Counted from the first letter of the stretch, positions 1 to 8,080 are shown. The stretch: 22,367 nucleotides of DNA from an uncultured Prevotella sp. (GCA_937877685.1 CALFGU010000147.1:1-22367), one strand, 5' to 3'. Numbers and translations: made by a program. The notes: generated by a model not told the origin, from the letters alone.

Positions 1-10
1 GGGTGTTGTT

Positions 11-120
11 ATGATAAGGGAAGAACTGAATGAATTATATTGGTTGAACAAAGAAATTCAGGATTTGAAAAAAAGCCTGAAGGAACTTGAAGAAAATACA
101 CCAATTGGAAGTTCAAAAAT
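11..120 (+). pseudogene. Fragment of a phage RinA/ArpU-like regulator (N-terminal end)
   Basis: An ATG at 11 opens a reading frame whose first ~38 residues (MIREELNELYWLNKEIQDL, then KKSLKELEE and SSKITGLP) resemble the N-terminal coiled-coil plus 'SSxITGxP' of small phage late-gene or RinA-like regulators of Clostridia and other Firmicutes. After about residue 40 the frame runs antisense through a sugar-transferase fragment, so the rest of the 68-residue ORF is not this protein. The likely break is around 110-130, where both reading frames make sense over a few codons. The family assignment is recalled from memory of such sequences, not from a search. It looks foreign to the Bacteroidales genes further right and is probably part of a chimeric contig end. 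Confidence 0.4.
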
Positions 121-264
121 CACAGGACTTCCAAGCTTTGTACGCACCAAAATTGCAGTAATCAGCATCACTGGAGAAAGCACAATGATTCCAGCTAATG
201 CACATAAAAAATCCTGAGGACGTTTGATAAATCTTTCATAAAATCCCTTTTTATGTCCTGTCAT
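115..264 (-). pseudogene. N-terminal fragment of a bacterial sugar transferase (initiating glycosyl-phosphate transferase)
   Basis: The minus-strand frame from ATG 264 reads MTGHKKGFYERFIKRPQDF followed by a hydrophobic segment (about residues 19-40, LCALAGIIVLSPVMLITAIL) and RTKLGSPVIF. This is the N-terminal signature of the bacterial sugar transferase family, which moves sugar-1-phosphate to undecaprenyl phosphate to begin exopolysaccharide synthesis: a membrane helix, then the 'GSPVIFxQ' stretch. Homology stops after residue 50 (near 115), where the expected K/Q-rich catalytic region is replaced by antisense of the regulator fragment. The start overlaps the end of the upstream F420-like frame by 14 bp, as in a real operon, so this junction at least may be native to the source genome. 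The residue style is Firmicutes-like. Confidence 0.6.
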
Positions 265-430
265 ACTTATTCTCCATTAAAACATCTTTTCTTATTTTAT
301 CAAGCAATGCCATTCCTTTTTCTGTATTTGCAATTGCCAACGAAATCCCCATATCATCATCAATTTCCGGAGCAACTTTATCTACTCCCCAAAAATCACC
401 AATTGTAATATCTTCACTAGCTATAACTGT
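251..430 (-). pseudogene. C-terminal fragment of a coenzyme F420 hydrogenase beta subunit-like polysaccharide protein
   Basis: The last ~55 residues of the 224-residue minus-strand ORF (ITIGDFWGVDKVAPEIDD, then GISLAIANTEKG and LLDKI) match the C-terminal pattern of the F420H2 dehydrogenase/hydrogenase beta-like family (D-x-T-I-G-D-F-W-G followed by G-x-S-L-x-x-x-N-T-x-x-G). Members are often found in exopolysaccharide clusters beside sugar transferases, and one directly follows here with overlapping reading frames. The N-terminal part, including the ferredoxin-like cysteines, is missing: upstream the frame switches to a P-type ATPase at roughly 395-435. The fragment is assigned by motif only. 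Confidence 0.5.
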
Positions 431-775
431 CATTACTCCATTTCTAATAACTTTACAATTAGGAGAAGACATTTTCTTTAGCGCCTCCAATGATTTCTCA
501 GCTTTACTTTCTTGAACAACACCTAAAATCGCATTTACTATTACTACGAATAAAATAATTATTGCATCGATTAATCCTTCTTCTGGTTCTACTAAAACAG
601 ATACAACTGCTGCAACCAAAAGTACAATAATCATAAGGTTTTTAAATTGGTCAATAAACTTAGCAATCATACCTTTTTTCTTACCTTCCGCTAATTTGTT
701 ATGACCATACTCCTCTAATCTCTTACTTGCCTCTTCCTCTGTCAAACCATTTTTTGAAGTTGCTTGGTTTGCATA
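395..775 (-). pseudogene. N-terminal fragment of a P-type (calcium-type) cation ATPase
   Basis: Residues ~52-165 of the 224-residue minus-strand ORF are the start of a P2-type ATPase: the cation-ATPase N-terminal domain (GLTEEEASKRLEEYGHNKL), two membrane segments (about residues 94-112 and 119-136), and the beginning of the actuator domain (VVQESKAEKSLEALKKMSSP, then KVIRNG). In an intact enzyme this would be followed by a TGE loop and the DKTGT phosphorylation site; both are missing. The sequence style is that of Clostridia. It is fused in frame on its N-terminal side to a Bacteroidetes lipoprotein signal sequence and on its C-terminal side to an F420-hydrogenase-like tail, so it cannot be a working ATPase. 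Confidence 0.75.
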
Positions 776-925
776 TTTAGGAGCAACAGGAACTTCGGGC
801 GTGGGGTTAGAACCTTGACCGCCGTCACCACTTCCAGGAGGAGTTGTTTCGTCATCTCCACCACCGCAGGCAGAGAAACCTACTACGAGAGCAAACATTG
901 TTGCCCATGTGAGAAACTTTTTCAT
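775..925 (-). pseudogene. Lipoprotein signal peptide and linker (5' end of a truncated Bacteroidetes lipoprotein)
   Basis: ATG at 925 opens MKKFLTWATMFALVVGFSAC, a type II signal peptide with the lipidated cysteine at residue 20, followed by GGGDDE and a Gly/Ser/Pro-rich linker to about residue 50 (PEVPVAPKY). An acidic stretch just after the cysteine is the known Bacteroidetes surface lipoprotein export pattern. The body of the protein is lost: the frame continues into a Clostridia-like P-type ATPase near 775. What the intact lipoprotein did cannot be told. No promoter with a clear TAnnTTTG box was seen in the 100 bp upstream. This head seems to belong to the same genome as everything to its right. 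Confidence 0.6.
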
Positions 926-1278
926 CTTGATAATTGTATTTGTAAGTAATTATTATGTCTGTGTGGAGAGGGGATGGGATAGGGAGGAATCTTGCAGTGC
1001 CTGTTCTTCAAAAGGATGGCAATGTTAAAAGATTGGAACACTGCTGATTAACACGAAATGGCTTACCGTCATTCTTAACCCTTAAAGAATCGTTCTTAAG
1101 TCACAAAGAATTTTTCTTAAGTCTTAAAGAATTTGTCTTCATTCTAACCTTGTTTTGCCTCTTCGTGATGTGCGCATTTCTGCTCGCCTATTTACCCTCT
1201 TCTTTAGTCAAAACAAACCAATAGGCTAACGGTGCGCAGGGCATCATTAACCTATTGGATTGCATATATTTTTAAGAA
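926..1278. other. Gene-free stretch with a 21-bp repeat array
   Basis: This 353-bp stretch separates the truncated lipoprotein head from the end of the large lipoprotein gene. No coding frame is convincing. It holds a G-rich patch near 968-990 and the 21-bp array at 1060-1143 listed separately. No strong terminator hairpin was seen after the stop of the 1279 gene, although an A/T-rich palindromic patch lies at 1259-1280. Confidence 0.6.
1060..1143. repeat. 21-bp tandem array (about 4 units)
   Basis: Three clear 21-bp units start at 1081, 1102 and 1123 (for example cttaaagaatcgttcttaag), with a weaker fourth unit from 1060 that keeps TTCTTAA in the same phase. Units share 'AAAGAAT' near the left and 'TTCTTAAG' near the right, so each is also roughly dyadic. 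The third unit has decayed at its right end. It lies between convergent or tail-to-head genes, outside any coding frame. Confidence 0.75.
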
Positions 1279-3867
1279 TTACTTCTTAGACTTTTCTGCG
1301 TGAGCCTTCAAGTCGAACAACTTACCTTCAACGCGGTTGAGCTTGGGAGCATTCTTAACCTTAGAAGCACGCTTACCAGCTACAGAGAGATTCTTAACGG
1401 GAACGAGGTTGCTGTTAGTGTAGATAGCCTTGTTTGCTTTAAGAACTTCGTCGATAGAGAAGGGCTTAGTTGCTGCGGGCATCCATCCGCCTTCAACAGA
1501 ACCACGAGTATATTTCACTACATCGTTAGTGCGGTTCTGAGTTGCAGCGTAAGAAGCGCTATAGTAACGGATTACGCCAGGATAGTACTTCACACCGTCA
1601 ACTTCTGCAGGATGAACAGTAAGTGTCTGCTTGTCTTCAGAGATTGTAACGGGGAATTCGCATTCAGGCAAGTAACCATTGTCAGCGATACCTACCATAT
1701 AGTAAGCACCATCAAAGTTAGCCAAGGGAGCGAGGTTGTTGATGTCAGACTTCATTACCATTTCGTTTTCACCAACTACTTCAAACATTACCTTAGGACC
1801 GAAGTCGTAGAACAACTGAGCGCAGTCGTAAGCTGAGTAATATTCAGAAGTGAAGAGATCCCAAGGAGTGTAAACATTCTGATTAGCAGCGTAAACATAG
1901 TTACCGCAGGGGAAGTTCACACCTACCATTTGGTTCTGACCTTCATACTTGTTAGCGTAGTGAGCAGCAGTATTCTTGTAATCTTCATAGAGAGCCTTAA
2001 CCTGAGCTTCGTCACCGCCGAGAGCGTTAAGCACTACGTTGTAAGAATCCAAGTTCTTCCATTCTTCATAAGAAGCAGGAGCGAAGTCGGGATTCTGAGT
2101 GATTACAGAATTGAACTGACGCCAAGTGTTCTTTTCGTAGTAGTTGTTAGTATCGAAGTATTCCAACACCCATTCTCCGTCAAGGTCAGTGTAGAGAGTA
2201 GATTCCACCTTGGGCTTAGCGGGAATAGAGAGTGAACGAGAGTCTGCCCAAACAGCTTCACAAGCCTTTTCGTCTTCGTTATAAGCAATTACAGCCAAAC
2301 GAGTGTCTGATTCTTCAGCAGAAGGATAGCTGATTTCAAGACCTTCAGCAGAATTTACCTGTGCAAGTTCTTCTTCAGAAAGCATCTGACCGTAAGTTTC
2401 GATCATGTCTTCATAAGAATAACCAGAGTTGAGTTCGGGGATCCAGTCCTTTACATAGTTTGCAATGAACTTCACACCTGCAGCGTCCTGAGAAGTACAC
2501 TTGATGTTGAAGTAAACCATGTCGTGAGTGTTCTTGTCATCTACAGAAGTTACTTCGATAACAGGAGCGGGGAGAGTTGATTCCTTGGGAGAGAATGTGA
2601 GGTGGCAGAAGCTCTGAACGGCACCTGATTCTTCGAAGAGACCAGTTACGAGCATGTGATAGTTAGCGCCGATTGTGAGACCTTCCATTACATATTCGTT
2701 ACCGCCTGCCATGGGCATACCATTATTTAATGTGTAAGCCTGCAAGCCAGCTTCGCCTACGAATGAGCAGAGCATGCTGTAGTCTTCTTCAGATACGGGG
2801 AGAACATGGTAGCTCAAGCAATCTTCGGGGGGAACCATTTCGAAGATTGCAGTACGTTCTGTCATCTTCTTGATAGTTACTTCTACAGTGTCAGCAGGTA
2901 CTTCTGCGGGATTAGTCCAGAAGTATTGCTTAGCGAATTCGCGGTTGAAGGTAACGCCTTCGTCTGTGCAAACTTCAGTATATTCGCCGAGGTTCATGCC
3001 AGCGCGTGAGTTGCTCCAGATACCCATGTCATCGTCAACGTAATCGTCGTTCCATTCCATAGTGTAGTCGGGCATCCAACGGTAAGTTACAGGCCAAGAA
3101 TAGGGAACTTCACCGTAGTAAGCAGCAGACATCAACATAACAAACGCACTACCGGGCTTGATTGTGTAGAGATAGTCATAATAAGATGTGCTATCCACTT
3201 CACCAGTTGCCCAGTCCATGTCATATTCACGGTACCAGAGGTCACCATCCTTAAGTTCGATAGTCTGAGGACCTACATAGTGGTTGTTACCAAGTGATTC
3301 AAGGAAACCAGCATCAGACTGACCGAAATACATCTTCATTTGTTCGTAAGTTGCACGGTCACCGAGGTTGAGGATCCAGTTAGTTGTGTCGGGAACATTA
3401 ACGTGGAACTTTACAGAGAAGGGAGTTGTGCTGATCATTGTGATAATCTGATCGCCATAACCGCCAGTTGTAACATTTTTTTGTTCGAGAAGGAATGTGT
3501 TATTCACAGTCTTCATTGCGAAGTAAACTACGTATTCAGTTTCTCCTTCAAGACCTTCAACAACAACCTTGTTTTCGCCGTCCTGCATGGGGAATGTCTT
3601 TTCTGCTTCAGCAAAAATCAATTCTGCTTCGGGAGCAACGGCAGCGCGAACTGACTCTTCAGCCTTTACAGCCTTATAAGCGAGTTCAGTAACGCCATTA
3701 GTAGTGAATGTGAATGTTGCTGTAGTAGCAGTGATTGTGCCATCTTCTTGAGAAGGAGTAGTCACAGTTGTAGAGGGACCCTTAGGACCGTCATCATCAC
3801 TACAGCTGGTAAAGCCGGCACCCAAAGTTACGAGCGCAACGACCATCAATGACCAAAACTTTTTCAT
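1279..3867 (-). CDS. Large surface lipoprotein with Fn3-like domains, function unknown
   Basis: The frame gives 862 residues from MKKFWSLM, with a type II signal peptide ending at Cys22 and an export-type SDDD directly after it, so it is expected to be anchored in the outer membrane facing outward. An alternative ATG 15 bp upstream (3882) has a GGAG 8 nt before it; I kept the MKKFW start because it matches the other lipoproteins here. An Fn3-like beta-sandwich covers about residues 35-135 (ending LEGETEYVVYFAM). Two more repeats of similar style follow at ~325-430 and ~435-560, each with a 'VxGLxxGxxYhxxV' strand. The C-terminal ~290 residues begin DLDGEWVLEYF and are rich in Tyr and Trp, like a lipocalin-type ligand-binding fold. 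A TTG-N19-TAATTTTG promoter lies ~200 bp upstream. No enzyme motif is seen; glycan or protein binding is a guess. Confidence 0.85.
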   Translation of the reverse strand: MKKFWSLMVVALVTLGAGFTSCSDDDGPKGPSTTVTTPSQEDGTITATTATFTFTTNGVTELAYKAVKAEESVRAAVAPEAELIFAEAEKTFPMQDGENKVVVEGLEGETEYVVYFAMKTVNNTFLLEQKNVTTGGYGDQIITMISTTPFSVKFHVNVPDTTNWILNLGDRATYEQMKMYFGQSDAGFLESLGNNHYVGPQTIELKDGDLWYREYDMDWATGEVDSTSYYDYLYTIKPGSAFVMLMSAAYYGEVPYSWPVTYRWMPDYTMEWNDDYVDDDMGIWSNSRAGMNLGEYTEVCTDEGVTFNREFAKQYFWTNPAEVPADTVEVTIKKMTERTAIFEMVPPEDCLSYHVLPVSEEDYSMLCSFVGEAGLQAYTLNNGMPMAGGNEYVMEGLTIGANYHMLVTGLFEESGAVQSFCHLTFSPKESTLPAPVIEVTSVDDKNTHDMVYFNIKCTSQDAAGVKFIANYVKDWIPELNSGYSYEDMIETYGQMLSEEELAQVNSAEGLEISYPSAEESDTRLAVIAYNEDEKACEAVWADSRSLSIPAKPKVESTLYTDLDGEWVLEYFDTNNYYEKNTWRQFNSVITQNPDFAPASYEEWKNLDSYNVVLNALGGDEAQVKALYEDYKNTAAHYANKYEGQNQMVGVNFPCGNYVYAANQNVYTPWDLFTSEYYSAYDCAQLFYDFGPKVMFEVVGENEMVMKSDINNLAPLANFDGAYYMVGIADNGYLPECEFPVTISEDKQTLTVHPAEVDGVKYYPGVIRYYSASYAATQNRTNDVVKYTRGSVEGGWMPAATKPFSIDEVLKANKAIYTNSNLVPVKNLSVAGKRASKVKNAPKLNRVEGKLFDLKAHAEKSKK

Positions 3868-4075
3868 AATGTGATTAAGCATTGATGCACCTCCGCACTA
3901 AGTTGTGCTACGATAGTTAGGAGGGGCGGTTCTTTTAGTTTGTTGTGTTTTGTAAGCGCACTTACTTACCTCTTTAATTAAATTGCGTTTAATAGGAACG
4001 TCCGAAAGACTAAAATACACTGTAAGACAGAGGATAAAACCTTACGTAGCTGTATTTTCGTTTTTGAAACGTCGG

Positions 4076-4105
4076 CAAAATTATATATTTTTTTTGAACT
4101 TCCAA
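4076..4105 (-). promoter_or_regulatory. Bacteroidetes-type promoter for the large lipoprotein gene
   Basis: On the minus strand a -7 box TAATTTTG (4083-4076) is preceded by TTG (4105-4103) with exactly 19 bp between them, which matches the known Bacteroidetes sigma-ABfr promoter consensus. Transcription would start near 4069, leaving a ~200-nt leader before the ATG at 3867. That is long enough to hold regulatory structure. Confidence 0.65.
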
Positions 4106-4344
4106 GTGTCGTGTCTAAAAAAATGATAAAAATTTGCAAAATTGACTTGCCAAAACTGCTTTCTGTCAATTTTTACTGCATTTCTGTTGCAAAAATATAG
4201 GGTTTTGCAGACATAACCTCACTTTTTCTCCGTATAAGTTAACAAACTGTCACTTCCAGAGGCGACTTTTGGAGCAGAAAATGCTTCAAAACCGCGCGCT
4301 TTTGGGGGATTGGCGCCATCATGCCCCACTCACGAAAAACAAAG

Positions 4345-4432
4345 AGTGACTTCGGAAAAACTATTTGGCGAAATAAGGCGCACAGTTTGGTGAAACAAGA
4401 CGCACAGTTTGGTGAAATAAGATGCACCATTT
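4345..4432. repeat. 22-bp tandem array (3 clear units plus a degenerate one)
   Basis: Units start at 4367, 4389 and 4411, exactly 22 bp apart, of the form GGYGAAAYAAGRYGCACAGT plus TT. A degenerate unit fits at 4345. The consensus is unrelated to the other arrays in the window, but the near-21-bp period is shared. It lies ~270 bp upstream of the CoA-transferase start. Confidence 0.75.
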
Positions 4433-4666
4433 AAGATTTCATTTCAAGAGTCTGAATTTACTGAAAATCAATGTTCCTAAAGCGCGCTATTTATACAGTC
4501 TTGAGCGCATGAAGGCGACTTCCAAGGGGGCGCAAGACGCGTTTCTTTACGCAAAGCTTCTCAGGGAGGGTTGCGACCTACGGTTTTTGTCGTTAAAAAT
4601 ACATAAAAACCGTCGTCAGTTTCTGCTTTATATATAAATGATGTGTGATAATCCGCCGAAAAGTTG

Positions 4667-4674
4667 TATTTTTG
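4667..4674 (+). promoter_or_regulatory. Candidate -7 box for the CoA-transferase gene
   Basis: TATTTTTG fits the Bacteroidetes -7 consensus TAnnTTTG. It sits 26 bp before the ATG at 4700, so the leader would be about 20 nt. No TTG is found at the expected -33 position, so the call rests on the -7 box and its placement. Confidence 0.45.
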
Positions 4675-4699
4675 CGCCCGATAATCGAGTTTATTATAT

Positions 4700-6211
4700 A
4701 TGCAACTACCCTTTCTTACCGCCGAAGAGGCGGCTGCATACATCCAAAATGGAGATATTTTGGGAATAGGTGGGTTTGGTCCTGCCGGTTCTCCCAAAAT
4801 GATTCCCCCAGCTATTGCCAAGCGCGCAATGGTTGAGCATGAGGCGGGACGCCCCTTCAAAGTGGACGTCATCACTGGCGCTTCAATCGGTGCAAGTTGT
4901 GACGGAGCGCTCACGCTTGCTGATGCAATTGACCGCCGTATGCCTTTCAGTGTGAACACTGACTTACGCCGTGCTTTTAATGCGGGTAAGGTGCGCTATA
5001 CGGACTTAAACCTTTCTGACAATGCCACGCACTTGCGCCAGGGCATGACTGGTCCCATCACTTGGGGCATAATCGAGGCGATTGATGTGCAGAAGATTTG
5101 CGGAAAAATCCGTATCTATCCCACGGCAGGTATAGGTATTGCACCGACTGTGTGTCGCTTGGCCGAGAAAGGCGTATTCATTGAGTGGAACATGTGGCAT
5201 TCGTCAAGCCTTATCGGACTCCACGACATTTATGAAATAGAAGACCCCTGGAATCGCCGAACTGTGGGCATCAATAGCATTACTGACCGCATCGGTAAAC
5301 CATATATTGAGATTGAAGAGTCACGCATCAAGGGCATTATCCGTTGTAACACTCAGGATGAGTCGCGTACGATGCTCCCAGGTAGTCAAGAAACAGACAT
5401 TATCGGTAAGAACGTGGCCGACTTCTTGGTGTGGAACATGCACAAGGGTTACATCTTCCGCGACAAGTTGATTATGCAATCGGGTGTGGGTTCGGGTGCC
5501 AACGCTGTCTTAGGTGCGCTTGGTGAATGTAAAGAAGTGCCCAACTTCAGCATTTATACCGAGGTCTTTCAGGAAGAGCCCATGCGCCTTCTCCTTGAAG
5601 AGCGCGTCACAGAGGCATCTACGGGCGCCTTAACCATTAGTCCTGAAAAGTTGAAGGAACTCACCGACAACATTCAGTATTTCCGCGACCGCTTGATTAT
5701 TCGCCCGTCGGAAATTTCAAATTGCCCTGAAATCATTGCCCGACTTGGCATCTGCGCCTTGAATACGGCGATTGAAGTAGATATTTATGGTCACGTCAAC
5801 TCCACTAAGATTTGTGGCACAAAGATGATGAATGGCGTCGGAGGTTCTTGTGACTACACCTGTAACTCCATGCTCTCCACCTTTACCTGCACCTCTACGC
5901 AAAAGGGTGGCACCATCTCAAGCATCGTTCCCTTCTGCTCACACATTGACCACACAGAGCACTACGTAGATGCCATCGTGACGGAATACGGAGTAGCAGA
6001 TTTGCGCAACAAATGCGCAACGGAAAAGGCAGAAGCACTCATTGCCATCGCCCATCCTGACTACCGCCCCATTCTTCGTGACTATATGCACCTGGCTCAG
6101 CAAAAGGGAGGCCACACACCTCACATGCTCACCGCCGCTTTCGCAATGCATGACACGTATATGCGTAAGGGCGACATGCGCTTGGTGGATTGGAGCGAAT
6201 ATATTAAATAG
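4700..6211 (+). CDS. Succinyl-CoA:acetate CoA-transferase / acetyl-CoA hydrolase family
   Basis: This 503-residue protein is a full-length member of the acetyl-CoA hydrolase/transferase family (class I CoA-transferase, Cat1/AarC type). Expected marks are present: a glycine-rich N-terminal loop GDILGIGGFGPAGSPK (residues 18-33), TGASIGASCDG (59-69), the catalytic glutamate in NFSIYTEVFQ (Glu288), and the oxyanion-type loop NGVGGSCD (378-385). The family moves CoA between succinate or propionate and acetate through a glutamyl-CoA thioester in the cytoplasm. In a fermenting Bacteroidales this would tie acetate release to succinyl-CoA formation or the reverse. It is monocistronic or read into the lipoprotein gene 88 bp downstream. 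Hydrolase rather than transferase activity cannot be excluded from sequence, but transferase is the usual finding for this subgroup. Confidence 0.92.
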   Translation: MQLPFLTAEEAAAYIQNGDILGIGGFGPAGSPKMIPPAIAKRAMVEHEAGRPFKVDVITGASIGASCDGALTLADAIDRRMPFSVNTDLRRAFNAGKVRYTDLNLSDNATHLRQGMTGPITWGIIEAIDVQKICGKIRIYPTAGIGIAPTVCRLAEKGVFIEWNMWHSSSLIGLHDIYEIEDPWNRRTVGINSITDRIGKPYIEIEESRIKGIIRCNTQDESRTMLPGSQETDIIGKNVADFLVWNMHKGYIFRDKLIMQSGVGSGANAVLGALGECKEVPNFSIYTEVFQEEPMRLLLEERVTEASTGALTISPEKLKELTDNIQYFRDRLIIRPSEISNCPEIIARLGICALNTAIEVDIYGHVNSTKICGTKMMNGVGGSCDYTCNSMLSTFTCTSTQKGGTISSIVPFCSHIDHTEHYVDAIVTEYGVADLRNKCATEKAEALIAIAHPDYRPILRDYMHLAQQKGGHTPHMLTAAFAMHDTYMRKGDMRLVDWSEYIK

Positions 6212-6223
6212 TCGGTGATTTCA

Positions 6224-6268
6224 TATAGTGACTATAGTCCCTATAGTTCCTATAATCCCCATAGAATT
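6224..6268. repeat. 9-bp tandem repeat (5 units)
   Basis: Five consecutive 9-bp units TATAGTGAC, TATAGTCCC, TATAGTTCC, TATAATCCC and CATAGAATT fill most of the 88-bp gap between the CoA-transferase stop and the next ATG. Units diverge towards the right. No promoter box is evident within it. Confidence 0.7.
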
Positions 6269-6299
6269 TCTCTTTAGAACCTAAAAACCTCAACAAAAT

Positions 6300-7994
6300 A
6301 TGAAAATTAAATCATTCCTTCTCCTTGCCTTTGCGGCAGGTTCACTTGCTTCATGTAGCAAGATGGGTGCTCTCTCAGCAGATAATTTCACAGTGGTACC
6401 CTCTCCCCTCGAAGCGGTTTCTAACGAAGTGCCTGTTACTATCAATGGTCGCTTCCCCGAAAAGTATATGAAGAAAAAGGCAGAAGTTACTGTCATTCCC
6501 GTACTCCGCTTTGCAGGTAAGGAAGTTATGGGCGAGCCTGCAACTTTCCAGGGCGAAAAGGTGATTGGCAACAATCAGGAAATCTCTTACCGTCTTGGTG
6601 GTAACTACGTAATGCGTGCGAGCTTCCCTTATGACGCTGACATGCTCCAAAGCGAACTCTATCTTGCCTTTGATGCTCGTAAGGGTAAGAAGACTTACAG
6701 CGTGCCCGACGTACTTGTGGCTAAGGGTGTGCTTTCTACTTCTGCGCTTCTCGGTCGTTGCGTAGCAGAATCTCAGGGTGCCGCTTCTGGCGATGCCTTC
6801 CAGTACATGACCAATCAGTCACAGAAGTCACAGATTAAGTATCTCATCAACCAGTCAAAGGTGCGCCTCAGCGAACTCAGCACTCCTTCTATCCAGGAAT
6901 TCGTAAACGTGCTCCGCGCTATCAAGGAAGACCAGCGCTCTTTCGCTCTCGACGGCATCGAAGTAGCTGCCTACGCTTCACCTGACGGTAAGCAGACCAT
7001 CAATGAGCGTCTTGCAAAGGCACGTCAGGCTTCATCTTCTGACTATATCAACCAGAAGCTCGAAGAACTCGAACTCGTGTCTCCCCTTGCTACACGCTAC
7101 ACTGCAGAAGACTGGGAAGGTTTCCAGGAACTCGTTGCTGCGTCAAACATTCAGGATAAGGACATCATCCTTCGCGTACTCTCGATGTACGAAGACCCCG
7201 AAGAACGCGAACGTCAGATTAAGAACATCTCAGCTGCCTATACAGAACTCATCGATGAGATTCTTCCCGAACTCCGTCGCGCTCGCATCACATTGAACTA
7301 CGTACTCATCGGCCGCACTGACGATGAAATCCTCAAGCAACTTGAAGTGGACGCAACAAAGCTCAGTGTGGAAGAACTCCTTTACGTTGCAACCTTCGAC
7401 GAAACGGCTGGTAAGCAAAAGGATATCTATACAAAGACCGTGCAACTCTATCCCAACGACTACCGTGCGTATAACAACCTCGGTCTTGTGGAACAGTTGA
7501 GCGGCAATTTGGAAGCTGCAAAGCAGTGGTTCACTAAGGCGGCAACTATTAACAGCAATGCTCCCGAAGTAAACGCAAACCTTGCGCTCTGTGCCCTTGC
7601 TGAAGGCAACATTGAGAATGCTGAGGCATATTTAGGCCGTGCTTCTGAAGCGGATAACTATAACGAACTCCTCGCTGCGCTTCAGGTAAGCAAGGGTAAC
7701 TATGTTGCTGCTGCCACAAACGCAAAGAATGGCAAGAGCACAACTGCTGCCCTCGCGCTTCTCTTGAACAAGGACTACGCTACAGCACTCACTATCCTCA
7801 ATGTGATGCCCAACAAGACTGCTATGTCTGACTATCTCAAGGCAGTGTGCTACGCACGTCAGAACCGCACAGATGCGGCAATCGCTGCGCTTGCTGTTGC
7901 GTTCCAAAAGGATGCTACGCTCAAGGAACGTGCTTTGAAGGACCTTGAATTCTCAAAGTTGGTAAACAAGAGCGCTTTCCAGAGCCTCTTCTAA
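6300..7994 (+). CDS. Lipoprotein with OmpA-like and TPR domains
   Basis: This 564-residue protein starts with a type II signal peptide (MKIKSFLLLAFAAGSLASC, lipid Cys19). Residues ~28-145 look like a beta-sandwich. Residues ~178-250 resemble the OmpA C-terminal fold: the stretch IEVAAYASPDG (220-230) followed by N-ERLAKARQ (235-243) has the 'I.V.g..s..G...N..La..Ra' order. A second part at LPELRRARITLNY (322-334) fits the end of that fold. Residues ~380-560 are TPR-like helical pairs, the clearest being YRAYNNLGLVEQLSGNLEAA (388-407). It probably sits in the periplasm as a cell-envelope scaffold touching peptidoglycan. Codon use is strongly biased to a few C- or T-ending codons, suggesting high expression. 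Its exact role is unknown. A rho-independent terminator follows at 8035-8080. Confidence 0.85.
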   Translation: MKIKSFLLLAFAAGSLASCSKMGALSADNFTVVPSPLEAVSNEVPVTINGRFPEKYMKKKAEVTVIPVLRFAGKEVMGEPATFQGEKVIGNNQEISYRLGGNYVMRASFPYDADMLQSELYLAFDARKGKKTYSVPDVLVAKGVLSTSALLGRCVAESQGAASGDAFQYMTNQSQKSQIKYLINQSKVRLSELSTPSIQEFVNVLRAIKEDQRSFALDGIEVAAYASPDGKQTINERLAKARQASSSDYINQKLEELELVSPLATRYTAEDWEGFQELVAASNIQDKDIILRVLSMYEDPEERERQIKNISAAYTELIDEILPELRRARITLNYVLIGRTDDEILKQLEVDATKLSVEELLYVATFDETAGKQKDIYTKTVQLYPNDYRAYNNLGLVEQLSGNLEAAKQWFTKAATINSNAPEVNANLALCALAEGNIENAEAYLGRASEADNYNELLAALQVSKGNYVAAATNAKNGKSTTAALALLLNKDYATALTILNVMPNKTAMSDYLKAVCYARQNRTDAAIAALAVAFQKDATLKERALKDLEFSKLVNKSAFQSLF

Positions 7995-8000
7995 TAACAA

Positions 8001-8080
8001 CGGTTGACCCCAACCGCTCATTTTGAACCTCATAAAAGGTGGAGACACGCCTCAGTGCGTCAGTCTCCACCTTTCTTCTG
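8001..8080 (+). terminator. Rho-independent terminator after the OmpA/TPR lipoprotein
   Basis: A strong hairpin pairs AAAGGTGGAGAC (8035-8046) with GTCTCCACCTTT (8063-8074), followed by CTTCTGTT. A smaller hairpin CGGTTG/CAACCG at 8001-8016 precedes it, immediately after the stop codon at 7994. Confidence 0.75.

Larger units (their letters stand above)
3868..4699. other. Divergent intergenic region of 832 bp
   Basis: This region separates the divergently transcribed large lipoprotein and CoA-transferase genes. It contains the lipoprotein promoter (4076-4105), a 22-bp repeat array (4345-4432), and a hairpin with arms ACGGTTTTT at 4580-4588 and AAAAACCGT at 4605-4613. It also contains a likely CoA-transferase promoter (4667-4674). 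The short frames in it contain repeats and low-complexity sequence and have no recognisable protein features, so I do not call genes. Confidence 0.6.

Noticed and set aside
3978..4169. 63-codon minus-strand frame in the divergent spacer
   Set aside because: It overlaps the well-formed lipoprotein promoter at 4076-4105 and shows no protein-like conservation.
4239..4430. 63-codon minus-strand frame upstream of the CoA-transferase
   Set aside because: It reads through the 22-bp repeats and has no promoter, family or composition support.
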